DNA of 35,843 bases from the NCBI GenBank assembly GCA_034680345.1, contig JAXISZ010000015.1, positions 1 through 35,843 of the forward strand, given 5' to 3'. The position numbers and the translations under genes are program-made. A model generated the notes under the pieces. That model was not told the origin of the DNA. It did not search any database and saw nothing but the letters and a program-made list of their open reading frames with translations. Each line of letters starts with the position of its first letter. Positions within the stretch are counted from its first letter, which is position 1. This document shows positions 16,384 to 24,054 of the stretch, in pieces. Source of the DNA: SXZD01 sp034680345. Its GTDB lineage: Bacteria > Pseudomonadota > Gammaproteobacteria > Burkholderiales > Burkholderiaceae_B.

Positions 16384-17795
16384 TGTTATCACTTAAAACA
16401 AGTGTATTTTTTGCTTACAGTCGCTTGGTTCGATGCTTAAATCAATGGATTGACGTAGTCAATCCTTATCAACCAGAGCGTTTGTCGCCTTCAGATTGTA
16501 TTCCTGTGGTTTTAGAAGAATCGGTGATTCGAAAAACCGTATTTCGTTGGATATTTTTTGTGTTATTGGCTTTTTTGGTTTGGGCTTGTTTTGCGCCATT
16601 GGACAATGGTGTTTTAATGCAAGGCAGTGTTGTGGTTGAAGGTAATCGCAAGGCGGTGCAACATCCTCAAGGTGGTGTTGTGACTCACTTAATGGTTCGT
16701 GAGGACCAGCGTGTTGAAAAGGGGCAAGTGCTGATGCGTCTAAACCCCTTAGTAACGGAAGCGTCTCTTGAACAAACTGAAGCTGAGTATATTAATCTTA
16801 TGGTCAATGAATCAAGGTTATTAACTGAACGTTTGGGTTTATTATCAATTCAGTGGATTGATGAGTTGAAACACTATGCTCACAACGACACTAGAATAGA
16901 ACAAGAGAAGCATTTACAAATAAAACTATTTGAATCTCGGCGACAAGAGTTGCAAAATCAGCAACAAGTTTTGCACGAACAAATCCAAACAGCAGAAAAA
17001 CAATTCACTGATTTAAGTGAGGTTTTAGAATTAAAAAAACAGCAATTGACTTTGGTTTCTCAGGAGGCTAACAATAACCGTGAGTTGGCCAAAGAGGGTT
17101 ATGTCTCAGTAGCGAAAGCCAATGAAACGGAACGAATGCGTTCTGACCTGTTAGCATCTATTACTAATTTAAGAACAGAAATGACACGCACGCAAAGTGC
17201 GATTGCAGCTCATAAACTGCAATTGATGCAGTTGCAAACTACCTTTTTGAAAGATGTTGATATTAAGTTAAGTGAGGTACAGAAAAACCGGCGCAGTATT
17301 AAGCCAAAGGTTGAAGCATTGTCTTTTGACAAATCTTTAACAGAAATTAAGGCACCTATTGCTGGTGCCGTGGTGGGTTTAAAAGTATTCACTGAAGGGG
17401 GGGTGGTTCGCGCTGGTGAAATTCTCTTGGAAATCGTGCCACAAGACAGCCAGTTGATTGTTCAAGCCAACGTGCCACCGCAATACATAGACAAAGTACG
17501 CTCAGGTTTGACCGTGTTTACACGATTTACTGCTTTTAACATGAACACCACACCTGTTATTGATGGTCAAATTACCATGGTTGGTGATGATAAATTAACC
17601 AACCCACAAGGCAATGATTATTATTTAGCGCACATTAAAATTTTACAAGATCAATATGCCAAGTTGGGGGCAATTGAAATTCAGCCGGGTATGCCGGTGG
17701 AGGTTGTTGCAAAAACTGGTGAACGAACTTTTATGAGTTATTTGTTAAAACCTTTGACAGACCGCATGGCTCGTTCTTTTAAGGATCCTTTTTAA
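16383..17795 (+). CDS. Type I secretion membrane fusion protein, HlyD family
   Basis: This periplasmic adaptor links the ABC transporter to the TolC-like channel. The 470-aa protein has a cytoplasmic N-terminus, one transmembrane segment (WIFFVLLAFLVWACFAPLDNG, about 55-75, written here only as its approximate span), and a lipoyl-like half motif (AVQHPQGGVVTHLMVREDQR, about 91-110). A long Gln/Glu-rich coiled coil (about 125-310) follows, then the second lipoyl half (EIKAPIAGAVVGLKVFTEGG) and a beta-barrel C-terminus ending in the family-typical SYLLKPLTDRMARSFKD. It overlaps both neighbours by 1 nt (TAATG at each junction), showing one translationally coupled operon. Confidence 0.94.
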   Translation: MLSLKTSVFFAYSRLVRCLNQWIDVVNPYQPERLSPSDCIPVVLEESVIRKTVFRWIFFVLLAFLVWACFAPLDNGVLMQGSVVVEGNRKAVQHPQGGVVTHLMVREDQRVEKGQVLMRLNPLVTEASLEQTEAEYINLMVNESRLLTERLGLLSIQWIDELKHYAHNDTRIEQEKHLQIKLFESRRQELQNQQQVLHEQIQTAEKQFTDLSEVLELKKQQLTLVSQEANNNRELAKEGYVSVAKANETERMRSDLLASITNLRTEMTRTQSAIAAHKLQLMQLQTTFLKDVDIKLSEVQKNRRSIKPKVEALSFDKSLTEIKAPIAGAVVGLKVFTEGGVVRAGEILLEIVPQDSQLIVQANVPPQYIDKVRSGLTVFTRFTAFNMNTTPVIDGQITMVGDDKLTNPQGNDYYLAHIKILQDQYAKLGAIEIQPGMPVEVVAKTGERTFMSYLLKPLTDRMARSFKDPF

Positions 17796-19201
17796 TGATC
17801 ATAGTAAAGATAATAAGATTAAAAAAAAGCAAATTTCTTGCAAATCGCAATCAAGTTTGGGCTGACGGTCCGCATCAAATTAAAAAAATTAGCATATTTG
17901 ATTTTGCTGTTTATAGTTGTTTTTTGTTTTTATCTTATCCGGCTATATCAAGTGAAGTCTTTCAGCAAGCACCAGGATACAATTTCACTGCACAGCAGCC
18001 TATGGTTGTGGATCATCAATTGGATAAGCAAGATGTTTTTGTTAATTCTTTCCAGCGTGCCAAGGCAAATGACCCCGCTTATCAAACCGCATTGGCAGAG
18101 TTTGAGGTGGCCAGATTACAAGCCACAGCCTCTTATTTTGCGTATGCGCCTAGTTTGCGGTATAGCGAAAGTGTTTTAGAATTTGAGAGCCAGTCACGTA
18201 AAACAACAACCATATCGCAACCTGTATTCAGTGTTGATAAAATTGCCACCTTCCGTGAAGGTGACACCCGTGCTGCTTTGGCTGTTTCAAATTTACTTTT
18301 GCGAGAATATGATTTGCTTGCGCGGTTAACCAATGTGACGGTTGATTTTGTTAAGGCATGTGAAAGTTTGCGAACCAACCAAGCGCGCATATCCACTTTG
18401 GAAGGTGAGGCTGATAAGGCGAAAAAAGAATATACCTTAGGCCAAGGAACTATCACTGATTTTCGAGATACAGAGGTTCGATTAGATCAAGCACGGGCAA
18501 CACAACATAGTTTGTTGGCCAAAAAAACGTCTGCGATGAGGGCTTTTCGTGCCATGACAGGTGAATTACCTAATGAAGCTAAATTTGTGTTGTCACGCCA
18601 TTTTAAAAATATCAATCTACCAGCATTAAAAGAAATACAACAGCAAGCATTATCTTCGAATGCAGATTTAATTAATTCTAAAAGTCAGTTACATTTAGCA
18701 CAGTTGGGATATTTTAGGGCCAAGGGTTCCTTTTTTCCAGAGGTGAATTATCAGGTAACCCAATCAAAAACTAATGTTTCTAGCAATAATACTTCTGGAT
18801 TATTTGTCAATATTCCTTTGCAAGCTAACACCATGTTTAACTTAATGTCAGCAAAACAAGTTGTAGAAAAAGCGCAGGCGCAAGTTCGTCAAGTTGAGCA
18901 ACAAGTGGTTTTAGACACAGAGCGTTATTACACAGAAATACAAGCGGGTTTAGAAGAAACCAATATGCGATTGAAGGCGATTGCTTCAGCGCGCTTGAGT
19001 GTTCAAGCCAACGAAAAAAGTTTTATTGGGGGGGTTCGAACTCGGCTTGATATTTTAAATAGCGTGCAAACTGAATTTCAGGTCAATGAAGACTATGTCA
19101 CCAGTTTATCAACCTTAGTACAGAATTGGGTATCTTTGGGAGCAAGCACAGCGACCCCAGCCAGTATCATAGCAGCTAGGGCGCAAGATCTGTTTTTTTG
19201 A
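17795..19201 (+). CDS. Type I secretion outer-membrane protein, TolC family
   Basis: This trimeric outer-membrane channel protein completes the type I system. The 468-aa sequence has the two-fold TolC pattern of long helices with FQRAKANDPAYQTALAEFEV near the start of the mature part, then ARLTNVTVDFVKACESLRTN-like segments and a second half with VRTRLDILNSVQTEF and the final NWVSLGASTATP. The hydrophobic export segment (about 36-50) is preceded by an unusually long Lys-rich stretch of about 35 residues, and no in-frame ATG, GTG or TTG lies closer. The ATG overlaps the hlyD-like stop (TAATG), which supports this start. Confidence 0.92.
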   Translation: MIIVKIIRLKKSKFLANRNQVWADGPHQIKKISIFDFAVYSCFLFLSYPAISSEVFQQAPGYNFTAQQPMVVDHQLDKQDVFVNSFQRAKANDPAYQTALAEFEVARLQATASYFAYAPSLRYSESVLEFESQSRKTTTISQPVFSVDKIATFREGDTRAALAVSNLLLREYDLLARLTNVTVDFVKACESLRTNQARISTLEGEADKAKKEYTLGQGTITDFRDTEVRLDQARATQHSLLAKKTSAMRAFRAMTGELPNEAKFVLSRHFKNINLPALKEIQQQALSSNADLINSKSQLHLAQLGYFRAKGSFFPEVNYQVTQSKTNVSSNNTSGLFVNIPLQANTMFNLMSAKQVVEKAQAQVRQVEQQVVLDTERYYTEIQAGLEETNMRLKAIASARLSVQANEKSFIGGVRTRLDILNSVQTEFQVNEDYVTSLSTLVQNWVSLGASTATPASIIAARAQDLFF

Positions 19202-19213
19202 TTAGGAGTTTTT

Positions 19214-20782
19214 ATGCCTGCATTGGCAAATAATCAAATGCTGAGTTTGCAAAAATCTTTATCTTTTGCCCAAAAGCTACGGCGCGATGGTCAGTGGCGT
19301 CAAGCAGGTGTTGTTTATTTAAGTGCTTTAAAAGTTTTAGGCCCTTCGTCGTCAAAGGCTAAGGAGCTTATTTATCATCATTTGGCAATCTGTGAATACG
19401 GTTCAGGTCAGTTTCAATCGAGTTTAGAGTATGCGCAGCAAGCTTTAAAACTAAATCCGCAATTGTGGCAGTCAGGTCTTGTGGCGGCCAATGCTATGAA
19501 GTCTTTGGGCAACTCATTGGATTATGCTGAATTAATCAGCGATTTATATCAGCAATTTCCAGAACAACCAGAGGTGGTGGTTCCTTATGCCAATGTGCAT
19601 ATGAACTGCTTGGGCGATGCTGTGGGTGCTCGGCAATTGGTTCAGCCTTACTTAAATCATGGAGATTTAGATGTAGAGGCCAGAACCATCAATTTAATGA
19701 GTCGGTTATATGATCGCTGTCAAAGCGATACCGCACAGAACTTAAGTCATGAAATCATGGCTTTTGCAAAACAATATTTATATTTATTGCCTGAGGAAAT
19801 TGCTTACACATCAGTTCCAAAACATAATGTTCCTGTTAAACGTAAGCATCGCGTTGGATTATTATCGCCTTTGTTTAAATCGTCTCCTGTTTATGCATTT
19901 TCTTTTGATGTAATAAAGCAATTTTACGAAAAAGGCCATGAATTGATTTTTATTTCTCGTTCTCATGGCCAAGATTGGGCAACAGATCAATTCAAGCAAA
20001 TGGCGACTTCTTGGATTGATGCGGCTTTACTCTCGCCAGCAGCTTTACATGTTTTATTAAAAGATTTGTCTATAGACGAACTTTATGAAATGGGGGGGTG
20101 GATGGATATCGCTGCTTTACGGGCGGTTTCAATAAAGCCTGCGCGCTTGATGTATAAATGGGTTGGTGGGCAAAGTTGTACAACTGGTTTAAGTAGTTTT
20201 GATGGGTTTATTACAGATAAAATTCAAACCCCTGAAGTAGCAAGAGTTTTGTATTCTGAACCGTTGATGTACAAAGCAGGTTCGTATGTAAAGTACACTG
20301 CAGCTTCATATTTGTTGCCTTATAAAGATCGCGCCCAATCTAATTTTTCTGGTCGGTGGGCGGTGATTGCTAATCCTTTGAAATTATCAAGCGCTTTTTT
20401 ACACTGGTTAAGTGTTTTGGGACAGCAAAAAACACCTCGTGTTCATCCTTTTATGCAGCAGGTACATTCAGATGTTAAAAACTTGGTGTTGATTGATTAC
20501 AGATATCAAAACGCAAAAGTGCGTCAGCGAATTGAGACGGTATTGAGACCTATTTGGCGTGAGCGGCTACATTTTGAAATGCCTAGAGGCCATGTTGGTT
20601 TTATAGAGAAAATGTGTGATGTAGAGGGCTTGATAGACACCTTTCCTTATAGTTGCGGTATGACTATGGCAGAGGCTTTGTATGTTGGCATTAAAGTGGT
20701 TTTTCCTGAGGTTTCAAGGCAGTTGTTTTGTGAAAGACACGGTTTAGCGCATGTGTATTATTCGCAAAAATTATCATCATAA
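19214..20782 (+). CDS. TPR protein with GT41 (OGT/HMW1C-like) glycosyltransferase domain
   Basis: Residues 1-190 form TPR-like helical repeats (for example SSLEYAQQALKLNPQLWQSG). Residues 210-515 match GT41 enzymes, the O-GlcNAc transferase and HMW1C class: HRVGLLSPLF, then MGGWMDIAALRAVSIKPA, GGQSCTTGLSSFDGFITD, ANPLKLSSAFLHW with a Lys (390) at the place of the nucleotide-binding Lys of OGT, and DTFPYSCGMTMAEALYVG. GT41 enzymes transfer sugars from UDP-sugars to Ser/Thr or Asn of proteins in the cytoplasm. The His of the OGT GNHPTSH segment is not seen here (FKSSPVYAF), and the C-terminus stops about 40-50 residues short. It has an AGGAG site and follows the tolC-like gene by 12 nt. I infer modification of the exported protein before secretion. 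Confidence 0.82.
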   Translation: MPALANNQMLSLQKSLSFAQKLRRDGQWRQAGVVYLSALKVLGPSSSKAKELIYHHLAICEYGSGQFQSSLEYAQQALKLNPQLWQSGLVAANAMKSLGNSLDYAELISDLYQQFPEQPEVVVPYANVHMNCLGDAVGARQLVQPYLNHGDLDVEARTINLMSRLYDRCQSDTAQNLSHEIMAFAKQYLYLLPEEIAYTSVPKHNVPVKRKHRVGLLSPLFKSSPVYAFSFDVIKQFYEKGHELIFISRSHGQDWATDQFKQMATSWIDAALLSPAALHVLLKDLSIDELYEMGGWMDIAALRAVSIKPARLMYKWVGGQSCTTGLSSFDGFITDKIQTPEVARVLYSEPLMYKAGSYVKYTAASYLLPYKDRAQSNFSGRWAVIANPLKLSSAFLHWLSVLGQQKTPRVHPFMQQVHSDVKNLVLIDYRYQNAKVRQRIETVLRPIWRERLHFEMPRGHVGFIEKMCDVEGLIDTFPYSCGMTMAEALYVGIKVVFPEVSRQLFCERHGLAHVYYSQKLSS

Positions 20783-20784
20783 GC

Positions 20785-20814
20785 ATTAAAAATTAAAAAA
20801 TTTTAATTTTTAAT
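20785..20814. repeat. Perfect A/T-only palindrome between two glycan-locus genes
   Basis: Fourteen-bp arms (ATTAAAAATTAAAA and its complement) flank a 2-nt centre, starting 2 nt after the upstream stop codon and 25 nt before the next start. The RNA could form a weak A-U hairpin that protects or partly ends the message. There is no G-C pair, so termination would be inefficient. Confidence 0.5.
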
Positions 20815-20839
20815 ACAGATAACAACGGAGAAAAAAGCC

Positions 20840-22048
20840 ATGGTTTTTCATCAGCATCAATCAATAGAAAACAGTCTTAAATCAGCGATGGATTCAACAG
20901 ATTTAGGTAATAAAAAAGAAAGTCATGGGAGTGGTCGTAGTAAATTAGTAAAATCAATACATAAACAAAGTAATTTGACTGATAAAGAAGTTTCAAAATT
21001 ACAAACCAACCCAATAAGTGCAGAATTAGCTCAATCAACCGATTTGAAAGTCGTAGGTTCTATAGAAAAAATAGATAGTAATGCGATGGTACATGGTTGG
21101 GTTTATTGTGTTAATTATCCAGAACAGCGATTGCAAGTAGGGATATATAATGATCAAAAAATGGTGGGCTGGGCTTTAGCTCACTTATCGCGTAGCGATT
21201 TAAATTTACCTGTTAGTAGCGGTAATAAAGTAGGTTTTCAAATTCAACTGTCACCAGCAGTTTGTAATAAAAAAGCGCACAGTTTGCAAGCTTATGTTAT
21301 TGGCAGTGAATTAATTCCTTTTGGGCATATTTTTGAGTATCAATCTGCTGAACAGAAAACAGTACATTATCAAGGTTTTTTAGATCAAACACGATTAAAA
21401 AAAGCGTTGTATTCAATGTCTGAATCATTTGAAAGTCAAGAAAAACGAAGATTTTATTATGGTTTAGAGACGGTTTGTGTTTTAATGGAATGCGACTACT
21501 TTGATGCTGCTTTACTGTTGATGGACAAGTGGCCAACGCTATTTAGAGATCATGTGTTGTCAAAATTAAAACGGGCTGAGTGTGAAATTAAACTTCAGAA
21601 AAATGAAGTTGCAGCCCAGCGTTTAATTAAAATGGTTAAAGAGTATTCAGACCAGCCTTTGGTTTGGTGTTTGCTTATTGATATGCTGATTAAAAAAGAG
21701 AAATATAGTCAGGCAGAACAGTGTTTTAAAGAATTGGATACCCTGGTAAATGGAAATTCTGATATTTACAGCTTGATCTTAGGATTAAAGCTGAAATGTT
21801 ATCAGGCGACTGGTATTGAAGGGTTAAGTCATCATCAGAAACTAAACTTAAGCGCTCAGTGTCAACAGGTGTTATTAATAGATGATGAAAATCGATCTGC
21901 ATCGGCTTTATTGTTTCAGTTGAATCAAATAAATAGTGATAAGCAAAAAAATTTTTTTCAGCAACAAAAATATTGTCAAGATTTAATTCATGAAACAATT
22001 GTTCTTAATACATGGCTTGAAATTTTAGATAAGTTTAATCAGTGTTAA
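20840..22048 (+). CDS. Hypothetical protein with glycosyltransferase-associated beta domain and helical repeats
   Basis: No whole-length family is recognised. The first 65 residues are polar, Ser/Lys-rich and probably disordered. Residues 70-165 resemble a small beta domain that I know from proteins encoded beside glycosyltransferases and FkbM methyltransferases. Its marks are GSIEKIDSNAMVHGWVY, a G-Y-N-D-x-K-x-V-G strand, an AHLSRSDLNL segment and a GFQI strand. Residues 190-400 are helical with TPR-like spacing (YFDAALLLMDKWP, KYSQAEQCFKELD). There is no signal peptide or membrane segment, so it is probably cytoplasmic. A GGAG site lies 9 nt before the ATG. It is noticeably A/T-rich. A scaffold or sugar-binding helper is a guess from context. 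Confidence 0.65.
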   Translation: MVFHQHQSIENSLKSAMDSTDLGNKKESHGSGRSKLVKSIHKQSNLTDKEVSKLQTNPISAELAQSTDLKVVGSIEKIDSNAMVHGWVYCVNYPEQRLQVGIYNDQKMVGWALAHLSRSDLNLPVSSGNKVGFQIQLSPAVCNKKAHSLQAYVIGSELIPFGHIFEYQSAEQKTVHYQGFLDQTRLKKALYSMSESFESQEKRRFYYGLETVCVLMECDYFDAALLLMDKWPTLFRDHVLSKLKRAECEIKLQKNEVAAQRLIKMVKEYSDQPLVWCLLIDMLIKKEKYSQAEQCFKELDTLVNGNSDIYSLILGLKLKCYQATGIEGLSHHQKLNLSAQCQQVLLIDDENRSASALLFQLNQINSDKQKNFFQQQKYCQDLIHETIVLNTWLEILDKFNQC

Positions 22049-22093
22049 TTAATAAATATTTAATAATAAAAAAATGGCTTGCTGGAGAATAAT

Positions 22094-23032
22094 ATGCATG
22101 AACAATGGGTTTGGATGTATCGTGAACCAGGGAAAAACGAAACTATATGCTCTGAGTATAAAATTAAAATAAAAACCGATATTCGAAGCGCAAGGGTTCG
22201 ATTACAAACTTTTTCAGCTGGAATTGTTCAGGTTGTTTATCATTTGCCCTGGGATTTGGGTGAACTACATTTTAATCCACAAAGTATATTGCAAAATGAA
22301 GCGTTGTCTGTTTGGTTAGACTTTTGTTTAGATGCTTTAGCCTTGAAGGAAGACTATCCAAATCGTGTAAGTCTTTGGCCTAGTGATGTTTATATGAATA
22401 AATATTTTGAAAAATATGCTTTAGATCGTTCAATAGATCGTCAAAGTTTACAGGCTTTTGTAATAGAGCAAAAATTTCCAGAAGTATTTGAATTGTTAGA
22501 GCGTTTAGAAATTTTTTCTGAGCTCAATGGTAGAGATCCGCATACAAAAATTAATACAAGTAAATTATCAGTTCGTCAAATTAATGAATTGTCTGAAATT
22601 CTTAATAAACAGTATCATATTGATCTAGAAAATACATCACTGAAAGAGAAAATTAAAAAATTTGATGAGCAACACAATATTGATCAAATTAGCTTACAAG
22701 AATTTATCAGTGGTAAAAAAGAATCAGAAATAATTATTAGAGAAATGCAGAGTAAGCTTGCGGACTTTAGTAAGGAAATTAATTTAAAGAAAAGTGAAAA
22801 TATTTCATTCACTAAAAATTCTGAACTTTTGAAAAAAGGTTATGGTAAATTAAGAGAAGAAAACAACATATTGATACAGCAGTTGCACACTTTACAAGAA
22901 AAGTATGAACAGCAATTGTTGCAAAATCAATCTTTGCAACTGGCAACAAATCAAACTGTTGAGCTATTAAAGCGTATTAAAACTTTTGTAAAACAGAAGT
23001 TTCCAGAAACGTTTTTATTAAAACAGGGGTAA
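22094..23032 (+). CDS. Hypothetical protein with C-terminal coiled coil
   Basis: No family recognised. The start is placed at the ATG at 22094, which has GGAG 6 nt upstream; an earlier in-frame TTG at 22079 would place that site inside the gene. The first ~110 residues look globular (EQWVWMYREPGKNE, VVYHLPWDLGELHF). Residues 150-295 are Lys/Glu/Gln-rich with heptad-like spacing, predicting a long coiled coil, and the C-terminus is basic (LLKRIKTFVKQKFPETF). There is no signal peptide. The gene ends 2 nt before the next one starts, so the pair is co-translated. The next protein also ends in a coiled coil, which suggests that the two may associate. Confidence 0.6.
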   Translation: MHEQWVWMYREPGKNETICSEYKIKIKTDIRSARVRLQTFSAGIVQVVYHLPWDLGELHFNPQSILQNEALSVWLDFCLDALALKEDYPNRVSLWPSDVYMNKYFEKYALDRSIDRQSLQAFVIEQKFPEVFELLERLEIFSELNGRDPHTKINTSKLSVRQINELSEILNKQYHIDLENTSLKEKIKKFDEQHNIDQISLQEFISGKKESEIIIREMQSKLADFSKEINLKKSENISFTKNSELLKKGYGKLREENNILIQQLHTLQEKYEQQLLQNQSLQLATNQTVELLKRIKTFVKQKFPETFLLKQG

Positions 23033-23034
23033 TA

Positions 23035-24054
23035 GTGAAAATTTTGCTTGATGTTTTATTAGAAAAAAATCAGCAAATTGATCCTCTTTTTTTACAGAAT
23101 AAGTTTAGGCCATTTGATACGCTGATTTATGCTGGTTGTGGGCGTTTAGAAAATTTTTCAAAGTGGAAAAATTTAGCCTCATCTTTGCACTTTGTTGACG
23201 CTGATGATGGTGTTGCAGAAATTAATCGAGAGGTAATTGGTCAATCTCATGGTGCAAATTATTATCACGCGCTGCTGTGGAATAATGAAGAAAAGTTGGT
23301 GTATCGTGAGCACAATTTTTCACAGTTTAATGGCATTAAAAAATGGGTTGATTCAAAGCAGCGTTTTCCAAATGTGCGCGAAACCACACAAAAAATTGTG
23401 ACCTCAATTGGGTTGGAAGATATGATTCTTCCTGAAAACAAAAAAGAAATTATTTTAATACTTGATCTCAATGGTGCTGAGAGTGAATGGTTGCAGTTAC
23501 AGGATAATCACTTTCTAGAGTTGGTCCATCAATTGTGGGTTGTTCTGCCACCGGATTTCTGTTTTGAAAATGCTAGCAATATCGATTCACTAGTGAATTG
23601 GGCTCAAGTTAATTGGTGGTCTTTGTGCTTTTCTGAAACCGTTAATGATTCTAAAAAAGTTTTTTGTTTTATACCCAATTATTTCGCTAGAAATTTTTTT
23701 GATGATCAACGCAAGACCATTAATCGTCTGCATCGTGAGCACGAAGAAAAAATTAATTCAATTGTTTTGCAAAATCAAAAAGAATTTTCGGCTTTAGAGA
23801 TTTCTTTTTCTCATCGAGAAAGAGAAAAATTAGAAGAGCAAAAAAAACAGATTAAAGAAGAGATGGACGGTCTAATTGCACAACAAGATTTTTTAAAAAA
23901 GGAAAACATCAAATTACAAGAAATCGTTGAAGTATTAAAAGCAGAGAGGCAAATGATTGGTCAGAGGCAGGCGTTATTAAATCAAGAACTTTTAAAGGGC
24001 CAGGCACAGATAGAATTGATCAAAGACCTGTTACTTAAAGGTGGTTCCCAGTGA
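23035..24054 (+). CDS. FkbM-methyltransferase-like protein with C-terminal coiled coil
   Basis: The N-terminal ~215 residues have the layout of an FkbM-type methyltransferase. There is a first strand and turn, TLIYAGCGRLENFSKW, then LHFVDADDGVAEIN (acidic end of strand 2), and IILILDLNGAESEWLQL in place of the family's IDVEGAE motif. The usual GxNxG-type glycine loop is altered to AGCG, so SAM binding and activity are uncertain. Residues 225-330 are a charged coiled coil. It starts with GTG at 23035, 2 nt after the previous stop, and overlaps the next gene by 4 nt (GTGA). It is probably cytoplasmic. FkbM relatives often methylate sugars in glycan loci; here a degenerate or scaffold role is equally possible. 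Confidence 0.6.
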   Translation: MKILLDVLLEKNQQIDPLFLQNKFRPFDTLIYAGCGRLENFSKWKNLASSLHFVDADDGVAEINREVIGQSHGANYYHALLWNNEEKLVYREHNFSQFNGIKKWVDSKQRFPNVRETTQKIVTSIGLEDMILPENKKEIILILDLNGAESEWLQLQDNHFLELVHQLWVVLPPDFCFENASNIDSLVNWAQVNWWSLCFSETVNDSKKVFCFIPNYFARNFFDDQRKTINRLHREHEEKINSIVLQNQKEFSALEISFSHREREKLEEQKKQIKEEMDGLIAQQDFLKKENIKLQEIVEVLKAERQMIGQRQALLNQELLKGQAQIELIKDLLLKGGSQ

